Source: Rotaria sordida (Eukaryota > Rotifera > Eurotatoria > Philodinida > Philodinidae). From it: a stretch of 64,000 bases of DNA. Made by a program: the position numbers and the translations under genes. Under the pieces are notes generated by a model. The model was not told the origin of the DNA. It saw only the letters and a program-made list of their open reading frames with translations, and did no database searches. Positions 1-11,991 of this stretch are shown here, piece by piece (positions within the stretch are counted from its first letter, which is position 1; the number at the start of each line of letters is the position of its first letter). The stretch lies in contig CAJNOL010000009.1 in assembly GCA_905250125.1 (NCBI GenBank), positions 421,284-485,283 of the forward strand, in the 5' to 3' direction.

Positions 1-17
1 AGCTTAGGTAGAAATTG

Positions 18-37
18 ATATATATATATATATATAT
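18..37. repeat. (TA)n microsatellite
   Basis: A short run of alternating T and A lies just beyond the stop codon of the UBE2J1-like gene. Similar TA runs recur in the window, for example near 15138-15155, 28192-28209, 28327-28345 and 29875-29936. Confidence 0.9.
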
Positions 38-89
38 CAACATAAATTTGTTCTTAATATAAAATAATATTGTTTGGTGTTTTTTCTGT

Positions 90-2316
90 TCAAAAGTCAT
101 CATGAAATGGATCCGTTGATGATGGCGGAAATGATCGACTTGTACCAAATGTTAAGAAAAGTCGTCGTAATAGTAGAAATGATAGTATCATGCAACAAAG
201 AAAGATAAACATGCTTAATAGATTATTATTCGATTCATTTTGACGTGGTAATAATATTGTATTTGTTGGTGATCGTATTGTAGTATTTGGTGTAGTTATT
301 GGAGAAACATCCGATCTTGAATCTAATATTGGTTCTGATGATGTTGGTTCAATATTATTTTCATCTAAGGATGTTGATGAAGGTGTTTCAGTTTTTGTTT
401 CAACTTTCTAAAATAAAAAACAAAAAAAAAATTCTGCCTTTTGTTTTTAAATTAATTAAATTATATACTTTAACGAAATCAATTTGACTGATTAATTCTT
501 TAGCTTCTTTTTGAGCATCAATTGATTTTTCTGATAGTGGCAATAATACTTGACTATTAGTTGCACCACATTTTGGACATACATATGATTGCGATCTAGT
601 AAAAAAAAAAGATAATTATAACAAAATAAATTATAATGACAACGATTCTCATAGATTTTTAATAAAGAAATCTTACTAAATAGAAAAATTTTTTATACGT
701 GTAGTCTATATTTGATAGTAGTAGCGTAACTAAAGCGATGCTGAATACTTCCTCACGAATCGAAACCATGTCGACTACATTGTGCTGCACAAGTCTCTTT
801 GCCTTTCACCTGAGAACCTAATTATGTTAAATCTTTCCCTCAAAAATCGATCTTGAATTAGATACCTTCAAATCGTATGAAGTTTCCAAGATACATTAGA
901 GTTGCAGTGGAGAAGCTATGCTAAAATTTTTTAGCCGTATATCATGACGTTTTCGGAAGATATTCAACAAACAAAGATCAAGAATAACTCATTCGACAAC
1001 TAAAAATTCTCTATGGATCTTCATTCTCTATATTCAATTTCTTTTTTCATTTGACACAGCATGTCAGACTGCAGTGTGTGACAAAACCCTTTTTATAAAT
1101 TTTTATTTTGTATGCAAAGAAAAAGAATGACATGTTCAATACTTCAAAAAATTATCATCTATTTACAGAAGATATAATCTTTCAAACAAAAGAAAAAGCC
1201 ATTGACTAGAATGAAGTTTCTTTGAGAATTCAGCGGATGCTCAATCAGAGAAACATAAACAGAGAAAAAAACGAAAAAAGATTTTCCGCTTGTTCTGAAA
1301 AAAAAAGCATATTTGTCAAGTACAAGGTGAAGAAAATTTTGGAAAAAACGATATGCAAAATAAAATCTTATATTGTTTGTGAAGGATTTGACCTCAAGCT
1401 ATCCTCACATACATTTATCTTAATTTTCATAATTCTGACGGATATGGACTTTCTCTGAGGAAGAGTCTTAAGTTGAGCTGGTCCCAATGGACTCTGTAGA
1501 TGATAATATGAGTATTTTATTATAAGAGAAAGTTTCTATTCAAAACTTTTGATTCATTTATCTTGATTTCTTTGTTAAAATATAAATAAGAATCGTTGCA
1601 TTATGCACAAATCAATGGAAAAATTTTATATTATATAACTTCAGCAGAAATTTTTTTTTTTCTTACTTTTTAGCAAGAATTTTTCGTTCTTCTGGTGTAT
1701 AATCTAATGAACCTAAAGCACCTTCACCAGGTGTTTCCATAAAGCCAATAATAGCTAATAAAGCTGTTCGAACACCCCATGTTGGTGTCCATGTTTCAAC
1801 ATGATGACCAGATATTGATAAACAAATTTTTTCATTTGTTTTAAAACGACCACTTTCCTAGATTATAAAATATATATTTACAATATATCAATTAATTATG
1901 AAAACAAGTCATACCGTAAGTAATATAATCGATGGTGGTTTCATTGGATATTCAACAGGAAATAAAATTCGTCCATGATAAATACCTTGTTCAAATTCTG
2001 TTGCTATAGGACCACGAATTGTAAAATGCCATTCGAATAGATTATCCTATTTTTTTTAATATAAAAGGAAATTTATTTTATTTTCATATTTTTAATTAAT
2101 TACGAACTTCTATTGGTTGACAATAATAAAGTTCTGTTGGTTCTTTCATTTCTACAGCTTCACGCATTAATCGTTTTACAGCTACGAACAAAAAAAATAA
2201 AAATTTTATTTTCGAAAAAATAAGAAATATTATTTAGATTACATACAAGTGCTTCGAGTATTATACAATGGTGGTGGTGGTTGTTCCATTGAACTAGACA
2301 TTGATGCTACTGCCAT
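90..2316 (-). CDS. UBE2J1: Tail-anchored ubiquitin-conjugating enzyme E2 J1-like (ERAD E2)
   Basis: This is an ER-membrane ubiquitin-conjugating enzyme that, in known family members, passes ubiquitin to E3 ligases in ER-associated degradation. Six exons join in phase: 2247-2316, 2108-2181, 1915-2046, 1667-1857, 469-595 and 90-407, giving 303 aa (human UBE2J1 has 318). The UBC fold shows VKRLMREA near the start, then DNLFEWHFTIRGP, YPMKPPSIILLT and KICLSISGHH, whose Cys (about residue 104) is the catalytic cysteine. WGVRTALLAIIGFMETPGEG and LGSLDYTPEER follow, the usual end of the UBC6/J1 core. After a low-complexity Ser/Thr/Pro stretch a hydrophobic segment, FIFLCCMILSFLLL, lies about 20 residues from the C-terminus, as expected for a tail anchor. 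Four introns are 57-65 nt; the fifth (596-1666) is swollen to 1.07 kb and contains a dispersed repeat. The CPKCG pair after the UBC core matches the J1 rather than the J2 branch. Confidence 0.93.
840..1480 (+). repeat. Dispersed repeat 'Rep-A', copy 1 (inside UBE2J1 intron 5)
   Basis: This stretch aligns by eye along its length with 45660-46380 (same strand) and with the reverse complement of about 21750-22510. Shared landmarks in order are a GAAGTTTCC-type start, TTTTCGGAAGATATTCAACAAA, a CTTCATTCT(C/A)TAT block, a GAGAATTC block and a CTATC..CATACATTTATCT block. It has no long ORF and no terminal repeats I could define. It accounts for most of an intron about 1 kb longer than its neighbours. 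I do not recognise the family. Confidence 0.7.
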
Positions 2317-4273
2317 GATTGTTAAAGTTTTTTAATGAGAGAAACAACAAACAAATCTACAAAAAAAGAAATTAAAAAATTTGAATTCATTGTATTTAAA
2401 CTTCGACTAAAAATATATATATAGTATAGATAGATTAAATTGATATAAACTGCAAAAAAAAATTGAATTCGGTAATTCAATATGAAGTTATTAATAGCTT
2501 TGTACAGCAAACATTACGAGACTAAATATACGACGTAAAAAGAAAAACTTTGCAGTCTCTTACAGAAGGAAAATAATTAAAAGTATCTTGCCTTATCCAT
2601 TCATACTTATTGTTGATCATCTGATTAAATATTCATGACACTATGAATATTGAAATAAGTTCTATACAATCAATTATGCGAATTAATGAATACAGTCGAA
2701 AGAAAAATATAATTTTTCTATTTTTGTATCTATATCGAAATAAATTATTTCTTGAATATGAACATAATGTACAAGGTTATAAATAAAGATAAACGTTTTT
2801 CTTACTTAATAAATTGAGTACAATATGAAGTGTATGATTCAGAATTGCTTATTAGTTTGAAATAAAAAACAACAGACTAATATACGAAATAACTGACGTG
2901 GTGACAGCTTGATCGTAGTCCATGATTTATTTTTTCCGTATTTATTAACCAATTAAAATAAAATACATCATATTAATCATAATAGATGTCATGCTGTGGT
3001 AAACCTTGTTTATCAAAGCAATACTCTGCATACTTCATTATGTTACTTCCTTCAATGAATATAAGATAGAAAATGATCGAAATCTTTTTCTTTGGATCTT
3101 TATGTTGAAAATTATGAATTGTTTTATGAATAGCAACGATAATTAATAATCGATCTATTGTGAAGATTTTAACATTTAAAGATTATTATTATTTTTTTTA
3201 TAAAAAGTTACAAATTGAATATTTATAAGAAGAAGAAATTCAGTCTATCTGCTGAGAGTCATCGATCTAACACAGAATTTTCTATTACAAAATAAAGCTG
3301 ACAAGTTGTATCAATCTATTTTACGTTTAATAAGATTGACATTGAAAATAATGATGAGATCATTTAGTAGTTCAATCATTATTAATGGAATCTATAAATT
3401 GTTCATCTACAAAGACTCAATGTGCGTAATAGTTTTTCATAAGAATATAATCGACTTTTTTTTTCAGACGATTATTAATATGACTTTAAAGATCGAATAT
3501 CTTATTGAATAGAGAAATAAATAAAATCTATATCGAACAGTATCTCATCACTTTCGGATATCGAATGTTAAGTTTTCATAAATATTAATTCACTATTGTA
3601 TTAATTTTTATTTTGATTAAATATTCTCTATTCAATCTGAAATAGATTATTGAGAAATATAGATTTGCATGTTAAATAATCATGTATATGCTTCTTCAAG
3701 TATATTGCTTATTCAGTAGGAAATTGTTCATTAGTTGTCATTAAAATCAATCGATCATTTTTTTTTCTATTACTTGTCAGAATTATTTTTGATACTTCAT
3801 TTTATCTGCTTATGTCAGTGTTCATTTTTTTTCTCTAGGCAACTTGTCACCTATTTAATTATTCGACGTGAAGAAAATTGTTTATTGAGGTCTTTCAATC
3901 ATCCGTATGGAATATCTTAGTGAAACTAGGAAAAGAAAAGAAGAGTAAAAGAAACCAAGGCCATTGTGTCTTCCTGTGTGTTCTCTGATTAGTTGTTTTT
4001 TTTTCTTTTTCTTGCTTACATACAGTGAGGTATTAATACCAACACAGATTAAGAAGAAGAATTTTTTTGCAGTACTATCAACCGTCAAAACGGAAAACGG
4101 CACGCATGCAATTGGCATTACGTGAGGCGAACAAAAATAGTCGATAGAAGAAAAAAAAAAAGAGAAAAAGATCCGTACGTTACACTGGTTTACTCTATCG
4201 TTCTTTTTTTCTAGAATATAGCAAGTCATATTTATTGTTGACAAATAAGAAGATAATACATTAGTTGATCAAC
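2317..4273. other. Intergenic, divergent promoter region
   Basis: This AT-rich spacer separates the minus-strand UBE2J1-like start from the plus-strand start of the 57-aa gene. The open frames here are short, have no splice partners and no recognisable protein character. No repeat family or RNA gene is evident. The last 200 bases hold a slightly more GC-rich patch (about 4085-4135) that could be promoter sequence. Confidence 0.5.
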
Positions 4274-4885
4274 ATGGCAAATTCTGATGACCGTTTAGGT
4301 AGGTAAAAAAAAGCTGTATGAACAGCGAATGATATTGTCTTACTCCTAGAAATATTGTAGAAGAACAAATTTGATGTAAGACGATTTCGTTTATGTTTCC
4401 ATGACATTTTGATTTAATAATTTGATTTTGAAATCTATAAAGCTGAATATAAGTTTTTAAAAAATGTTAGACCTAGAAAATCAAATGTAATGAAATATAT
4501 ATTAGTAGACCAAGATTCCATTTAATGATACAAACAGAATCATTTGACATCACAAGGCTTTGTTAATAAGGCAATGCATATTTCTGATATTTCGCTATTT
4601 TAATTTTGTCTTACTATACAATATCATTCATAACTCCTAATTAATTTGATCTATGAAAATAATATTTCTTTTTTTTTAAATTCAGGTTTCTACTATGCTT
4701 GGCCATTATTAACCATTGGCTTGAGTTCAATTGCTATTGTTGCTATTGTAACAATTTTGATGATTCTGCTATGTGTTATAATACCTAATAGACGTAGACG
4801 TAAGTTTATTTATATTCTAGTTATATTTTTCAAAAATATTTTATATTTAGGAATGTCAACTGATCAAACACATCATGCTATATAA
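4274..4885 (+). CDS. 57-aa single-pass membrane microprotein (three exons)
   Basis: Three exons join in phase: 4274-4298, 4686-4799 and 4851-4885 (58 codons including TAA). The start is the ATG of MANSDDRLG. The first donor is GTAGGTAA, the first acceptor is a T-run followed by TTCAG, and the second intron is 51 nt with GTAAGT...TTTAG. The protein has a 9-residue polar N-terminus, one hydrophobic helix of about 30 residues running from FYYAWPLLTIG to LLCVIIPN, then the basic stop-transfer run RRRR and a short polar tail ending THHAI. The positive charges after the helix predict the N-terminus outside and the tail in the cytoplasm. I recognise no family. The two clean splice junctions that remove frame breaks, and the well-formed helix plus stop-transfer, are the evidence that it is real. 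Confidence 0.66.
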
Positions 4886-5348
4886 TAATAACGATATTTA
4901 TAATAATAGACATATGTAATTGACATTTTCTTTCTCTAATATTGTTCAAATAATCCGAAAAAAAACAGTAGAATAAGTTTAAGCAAAACAAATAATTTGT
5001 AACAAACCAAGAAAACATATGAACATATTTTGTATGACTTGTTAAACTTCTAAATTATTTTATAATAATTTAAGTCTACGTTCTTCAATTGGTTAGTTAA
5101 TGGATAGTGCAAAAATGTTTTTTTAGTAGTTTTGTTTTCAGTATAACGTGACAAAAAAATCATCGTGGAGACTTGTTAGAAACAGCAAAGCTTCTACTAC
5201 AAAGCAGTGTAATAATAATTTTTTTTTTCAAAATACGTATCGAAGATTGAAAAGTTTTAATGATATGTTTGATTGGAAAAGTTGTCTGCATGTTTCTGAA
5301 ATGGCAGGCAGGCTTGTTAACCGATGGGTGTGGGTGTGAGTAGGTGTA
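4886..5348. other. Intergenic spacer
   Basis: This holds the 3' flank of the 57-aa gene and the left flank of the foldback element. A G/T-rich patch near 5315-5345 (repeats of GTGGG/GTGTG) lies immediately outside the foldback. I see no gene here. Confidence 0.5.
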
Positions 5349-6488
5349 TGCAGTGTTCATTAGAAAAGTTTTTCTTCCGTTTCCAACACGTTTTATTTGA
5401 ATTATATACCAAATGAAAGCTTATTCTTTCCGCTATTTGAATGATATCTAGCAATATGACATAATATTCTTATTTCCGTTTTTCTTTTCTTTAGATGGCA
5501 TTGTTCACTAGTATATATAGTATAAAGGTATCAATGATGAAATTCTCCTCTTATACTGCTATGAAAGTAGCGATCTACTCTGACGCTCTACAACATGCTG
5601 CTATTACATTGAGTTTTATTTGTGGTTAAGACACTGCATTCCAACACACAATATTCGAGAACGTCAAAAATTGCTCTTTTTGACTGATATTTGACCAATG
5701 TTGACCTGAATAGTTAGACTTTCTATCAAAACAAGTGATATATTTGAAATCAGCATAAAAAGCTGAGTCGATCTATATATGTCACAAAATGATCCATCAA
5801 CTTTTATTTTCCTCAAAATAATTAGTCTTGATTTCTCTCAGGAATATGTCAAAAAAATAAATTCAATCAAAACATCGTTTTTATTATTTATTTAGTTTTC
5901 ATTTAGAGTTTTTCTAGCTTTTTAAAAATTTACAACTGTATTTACATAGTTGAACTGACGGTTCGACTGAATTTATTTTTGGACATATCCTTGAAAGAAA
6001 TTAAGGTTGATTTTTGTAGAAGAAAATAAAAGTTGATGTATCATTTTGTGATATATATATATAGATTGACTCAGTTTTTTGTGCTGATTTTCAAATATAT
6101 CATTTATTTTGATAGAAAGCCTAACTATTCAAGTCAAAATTGGTGAAATATTAGTCATAAAAAGAACAATCTTTAACGTTCTCGAACATTGCGCGTTTGA
6201 ATAAAGTGTTTTAATCACTAGTTAAGCTTGATGTAATAGCAGCATATTGTAGAGCGTCAAAGCGGATGGCTACTTTCATAGCATCATAGGAAGAGAATTT
6301 CATCATGGGTGCCCTTATACTGTATACACAAGTGAACAATACTATCCAAAGAAAAAAAGAAAAAGAAGAATATTGTGTCATATTCTTACATGCTATTCAA
6401 ATAGCAGAAAGAATGAACTTTCATTTAATATATAACTCAAACAAAACGTATTGAAAGTAGAAGAAAAACCATTCAAATGAACACTGCA
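5349..6488. mobile_element. 1.14-kb near-palindromic foldback element
   Basis: The first bases, TGCAGTGTTCATT, are matched in reverse complement by AATGAACACTGCA at the other end. The whole left arm (to about 5890) continues to pair with the right arm (about 5935-6488), interrupted by small mismatches and indels. Paired landmarks include GTAGAGCGTCA against TGACGCTCTAC, and the CAAAATGATxCATCAACTTTTATTTTC block with its mirror. The unpaired centre is only about 50 bases. There is no transposase-like ORF. No convincing target duplication is visible at the ends, so the superfamily is undetermined. A non-autonomous foldback element or a tail-to-tail duplication are the alternatives. Confidence 0.85.
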
Positions 6489-8805
6489 CATTACAACCCT
6501 ATAGGGAATAGATAATATCGAGTTTTAAGTCAATCGTGTGCAGTAGGATTGAGAGCTGACTGATCAATTCGAGCGGTAATTCATGCCCGACGCCCAAATT
6601 GACTATTTGGAAAATGTAAAAACTTAATTTCAAGACAAAGCTTATTTCATCGCATAACAGCCCTCCTTGTTGTTGCCGAAAACCTCCATCTGCTAAGAAA
6701 GTTGATCTTATTTTTCGACTTTTATCGGATTTTGTAGCACTGCAATATGGCATTATAAATAGGTAAAAATAAAATTTGTAAGCTATTGGTTGAGTTCGAA
6801 ATCGACATTTTTCTAATGGTCTTTGCTAACGAAAAGTGTTCATAATTAATAAGTAATTTCTAGAAATAAGAGTTTTCTAGCAATCGAAGTTAGTAAAATC
6901 CATATTAGAGTTTAATGAGATCTCTACAAAAGCACATTATATAAAATAGAATATTAGACATTATGAGAAAAATTTGATTTGACGTTGAAGAAGGAAAATC
7001 AAGTTTTTAATAAAATTACTTCCTGTAGGAGCTTTAGTTTTATAACTCAAATATTTTAATATCACTAGAAAGCTCGCATCGCGTTGGTTACACTCATACT
7101 TAACGTGCCTAAAAATTTCGAAAGCCAAGTGCAAGATAAATCGATCAAATGCACTTCTCATCATTGATTTTGTGTGAAATTACAAGATACTTTTCCAATG
7201 GAACATATTCTTGAAACTTTTCAGTCTTGTGTAAGTATTTCGAACTAAATATTTTTATACAGCTTTGTAATAGAGACTTTACTCTTTCTAATAACGCTTC
7301 AAGACGAGTTGTGTCACGCTATACTGAAAGTAGAATTCATGCAGAAGTTTTACAACATCCATTAAATCGTCAATATTAGATGAGTATATGAATTGAAGTT
7401 AAACATATTCCGACTCTTACATGATCAACGTTCATCAATTAATAATATAACAGTATTCATACGATTGAATTGTACAAAAACATCAATCTTTGAATATGCC
7501 ATTGACATAAGCAACATGTTTTGAACATGTTGAATGTAAAAATGAAAAAAAAAGTTCTCATTTAAATCACACGAATGCATATATACTGATAATTGAAGAA
7601 ATAAAAACATGAGAGAATGATGTTCTTTCTGTTTATTGTCCATTTCGATAATCAAAATTTGATCACATTGAGTTTTCTTCAATCAATGAATGATATTCTT
7701 TTATCTAGGACTTCAGAGAAATGTTTCATTTCATACACGATAGCATTGTATTACAGTTCAACAAATATTAATCGAGCGTCTGTGGGTCTTTATACTTTCC
7801 GATCGGAAAAGACAAAAAGAATGAAGCCATTAAATATGACAGTCATCATTTTTTGTTTTGTATATGTACGATGAATCCAAAGTTGAAACCGCTTCATTGA
7901 ATTGATATATGAGTTTCGTTATTATTTTTGGTGTATTTTTCACAATAAAGAAATGAAATGATTTTAAGTTATGTTATAACTTTTTAGAAAAACATCTGAA
8001 GTGTCGATTTTTTTTTGATAGAAAATAATTAAAAAAGATAAATACAAGTCGAACTGATTGATGCACATTTTTATTCCACAAGTTCAATATATAATGATGT
8101 GAATATTATCGAATTTTCAATAAAAATACTTTCATCTATTCAATCTTATCAAGAATAATGAATACGTACATTAGTATACAATGTTTATCAATCACTTTTT
8201 CATTCCAATGTATAATTAATAACTAACGAAGGAAACTGTCCATAATGGTTCGCTGTTTATGAGCTCCTATTTCATCATATAGAAAGTAAAACTGCTCAGA
8301 GGTCAAACCAGACCGATTGATGTTTTTCTAGTTTTTCGAATACGTTCAGTTCTATGATTCTGCATTATTATATCATTCTAGTTTCAGTTATCTGCTTAAT
8401 TTACTTCCATAAAGATAAGATAATAATATTTTTGGATTACTCTTCGACTGGAACCTTTCTTAATTGGTAAAATTTCATCTCTAACTAATTTCTAAAAAGA
8501 TTTCAATATGATATTTTATTAATCGAATGATCATCTGACATCTGCTTTATTGAAAGAAATATGAGCAATAGCATACAAGAACATAAGATGAAAAACAAAA
8601 TGATAACTTAATAGTATGTGTTCTTTTTCACACATTCTCTACAGTTAATATCGAGTTCCATACCAGTAAGATGACCATCTTTATATTCTTTAAGATGAAA
8701 TTCAAGGAGTGAAGGATGTAGGTGAATGCACATGTTCGTATGAGTGAGTTGATAGGTCTTCTATGCAGTCACACATCCACATCCACACTCCACAACTAAA
8801 CCGAT
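6489..8805. other. Gene-poor AT-rich spacer
   Basis: Several frames of 60-85 codons are open here, for example on the minus strand at 6499-6753 and 7425-7682 and on the plus strand at 7617-7874. They overlap one another on both strands, lack splice signals that extend them and show no domain character, so I treat them as chance ORFs. I recognise no RNA gene or repeat. Confidence 0.45.
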
Positions 8806-9380
8806 GATTGAATATCAACTGCAATTAGTTAAAGATAAATGCAAAGAAGACGAATTCTGAAATGACATTTTATCTGTAGATTTCAATAGAACGAATTTAT
8901 TTGAGATGTATATGTTTCCAGTCGGAGCGTTGCCAAAAAGTCTAATTATGATACTAAAAACAATATTTGATGGGACATACAATGAAGAGGTAAAAGAAAA
9001 TGTAGGAAATAAGTAATATTTATAATAACAGGCAAGGATATTTACATTTGATGATCAATTTTTACAACAGCATAATGGCAAAATTTGTTATCCGATTGTT
9101 TTGGATCAGAGCAAATTCTTCTGTTAGTGAGTGTCAGTCTTATACGAGTAAATTGCGCGAATCAAATGAATTTATCAAAATACTCTCGAATAATAAGAAT
9201 ATATTGAAAAAACAAGTCGACGAGTAAACTAATGAAAATGCTCTTCAATAACAAATTGAAAAATTACAGGCAAATGAACTTTATTGTCATATTAAATTTC
9301 ATAAAAATGATTGAATTAATATTCGTTACAAGAAACAAAAAATTATTGAATTTGGAAAAAATGATTTCATTATTGTTTGA
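8806..9380 (+). pseudogene. Decayed coiled-coil protein pseudogene
   Basis: Protein-like sequence can be followed across at least three frame segments, each broken by stops. The first contains LFEMYMFPVGALPKSLIMIL after a TGA-interrupted start. The second, RIFTFDDQFLQQHNGK..., lies after a short gap that looks like an old intron. The third is a charged coiled-coil-like stretch with SKLRESNEF, KKQVDE, QIEKLQANE and IRYKKQKIIEFGK. TAA or TGA stands where CAA, AAA or similar codons would be expected. Codon-like composition with scattered stops points to an old inactivated gene. I do not recognise the parent family. Confidence 0.5.
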
Positions 9381-9645
9381 AGTTTACTTTTTTGTCTAAA
9401 ATATTTTCAATAGAAAATTACAAATTAATTTCATTTTCTCTTATGTTCAATCAAAATTCAAAAAAAAATCAAAATGAAATATTGAATTTCATTAAACCAA
9501 TAATACATATCAATGGATATATTTCACAATAGATTTTCAGTAATAGATTGCTGACATTATTATGTACAGAATGGTTGTTACTAAGTACCGATGTAAATAC
9601 GGCAAAAGCTATTCTAAATATTGTTTGATTTATCGATTTGTTAAT

Positions 9646-9824
9646 TAGTGGTCGATTTAGGGGGAGGGCGCTTGGGGCGATCGCCCCATAACGACAGAAC
9701 AAAAAACCGGTCTTTATCTAGAAGAAAACGCTTAAAATGAAGCTGGAACTACCTTTAGAGAGCTCCAAAACACATTTTATGTGAATAATCGCCCCATATT
9801 GAAAAATTTCTAGATCCGCCACTG
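9646..9824. mobile_element. 179-bp hAT-type MITE with 8-bp target duplication
   Basis: The element starts TAGTGGTCGATTTAG and ends CTAGATCCGCCACTG, so the reverse complement of its right end, CAGTGGCGGATCTAG, is the widespread hAT terminal sequence. It is flanked on both sides by the identical 8-mer TTGTTAAT (9638-9645 and 9825-9832), the target-site length made by hAT transposases. A GC-rich palindrome, GGGGCGATCGCCCC, lies near the left end, and GGGGCGAT recurs in inverted form near the right end. It has no coding capacity, so it must have been moved by a transposase elsewhere in the genome. Confidence 0.92.
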
Positions 9825-11991
9825 TTGTTAATCATACGGTCGCATTTTTTATTTGTTCGCTTATTGATATTAATAGTAACAGTTTTCTATAATTTCTTTC
9901 TTTATTATATGCTTTATTATACTGAATTTTATGGCTATCCAGGGAAGAGATAAAAAAGAAAAAGTATATCACATTGAATTAGCAGAAGAGAGCGAGTACC
10001 TGAAAAACAGTTCAAGATCAAACATAAAATTGTTCCAATTATGAACGTAGAAAGCAAATAAAGAATAATAAAATAATCGAAAACGAAACCAAAGCTCAAA
10101 AATATGTACATATCGTTCACAAAACAATTTAATCTGACGTAAATTCAAAAATATACTCGCTATTAGATGTTTCTTTAGGATTTCCTCAGAAACTCAATGA
10201 AATACTATATATAAGAAATACAGATATTAGAGATATAGAGTGTGTGTGATCGTGGGTGTCCATGTTTCCGCGCCACTCATACCAGATGAATTAATTGAAA
10301 AGAGTACATTGATGACAGTCGGACTTTACAAATATGATTAATTGATGGATTTATAGTTCTAACTGGGCTACTGACAATAACTGAGAGTTATATTTTCTTA
10401 ATGAACTATCGGTTTTGTGAACGAGAAAAATACAAATTTTTGATAATTGTCCGAAGTCAATACTGTAAAATTCTTGTTTCTCGAAGTTTATTTGTATGTT
10501 ATTCTTCAAATTCTATTTCAAAAAGTAATTTACATAGATGATAGATATTTTACTAACTAAGGAAATCATTCTAATTCATAAAGCTCTTTCTATAACATAT
10601 TCTGATAATAATTAAGCTTTGAAAATAAACATTAGTGAGATATTAATGGAAAACTTTGAAGAATTATAATACATTTTAATTTGAGATTTTGTTTTTTTTT
10701 CTATCGTTATTATATTTCAAAATTTCAAGATTCTTGTTTTTTTTTAGAATATAAAGAAATGTATTTTAAGCATTTTCATTATACATATATACTTAGAACT
10801 TATATAAAAGTTCTAATTAAACGTTCTATTGATTATAGAATTTCTTATTAATTGTACGAAGACAGCCTACTCAACAATTATTTTTTCTGATGCAATAATC
10901 TTTTGACTGAAAATAGTAACATATATGCTTTTTTTAGCTTGTCTAAGTATTGAGAATCTCTTGAGAATTAGTTTAATAATAGCAAATTGTTTTTTCTTTG
11001 TTGTTATTTTCTCCAGACAATGAATATTTATTAGTTGTCTGCTTATGTTTTATTTTAAAATTTTCACATTCCTATATCATAAATTTGAATAAATAATCAA
11101 AGATAATTATGACGCTAAATTTTTAAAAATAAATTGAAAGAAAATATTATTTTTGTAGAAATATGTATGAAATAGAAAATTAATGGTATTTCTCAAATAT
11201 ATATACAAATACCTAAACAGTACTTTCAACTTAGTCTTATGAATAGTTTATTAATATTATAAAATATTGTATGTTGATTGGTTTTTTTTTGTTCTATGAA
11301 TTCTTTCGTTTCTAAGGTTAAATTTCAGTATCTCGGAATCGATTATCTTAAAAATATCAATATATGAGTTTAAAATATTCATTAAAAAAAACTTTCAAAT
11401 GAACCAATTAATATTCAAATAATATATTATTCATCACTAGACGAAACTTAATTGACACATTATTATTTGTAGGAATATTTTTTCAAGTACTATTGCTAAG
11501 ATGTTGAAGTCGTCGAAATTTATGTTATATTAAGTTTTTTTGGTTCAATTTTTGGACGTTTCATTAGAAAGTAATATCTTGCATTGAACACAATGTTCTC
11601 TTTTTTTATTGATAATCAATATCAACATTTACTATATTGTACTTGGTTTTTGTTTACATGAACCCATTCTACATGAAACGACCTTCCATTTTTCCAAGAA
11701 AAACATATAATCTTACGAGTAGGCTTTGAATTTTGAATGAGTGCAATTATATTATAAATAACAATAATGTAAATGAGAAAAAAGAATCTAAATCTTCATT
11801 ATATCTTATTCATAAGACTGAATTCAATTTTAATTAAGTTCCATTATATTTAACACTAAAAAAAAACTTTTCTTTTTTTGATTCAATGAATAGTTCTGAG
11901 TAATCTTATTAGAATGTATTTGAATAATTCTATGTAACATTCTAAAAAGTATCTTGTTTCTTTTACAATTATAAATAAATAATGTGCTTTT
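9825..11991. other. AT-rich intergenic region
   Basis: This is about 2.2 kb of very AT-rich DNA between the MITE and the 190-aa gene. No open frame has domain character and no repeat arms were found. T-runs and A-runs are frequent. I see nothing further in it. Confidence 0.45.

Noticed and set aside
3882-4244. 120-codon minus-strand open frame
   Set aside because: It is dominated by Phe, Ser and Lys from T/A runs, has no domain and overlaps the promoter area of the 57-aa gene.
9469-9702. 77-codon minus-strand frame
   Set aside because: It runs across the left end of the hAT MITE, so its apparent protein is partly transposon terminus.
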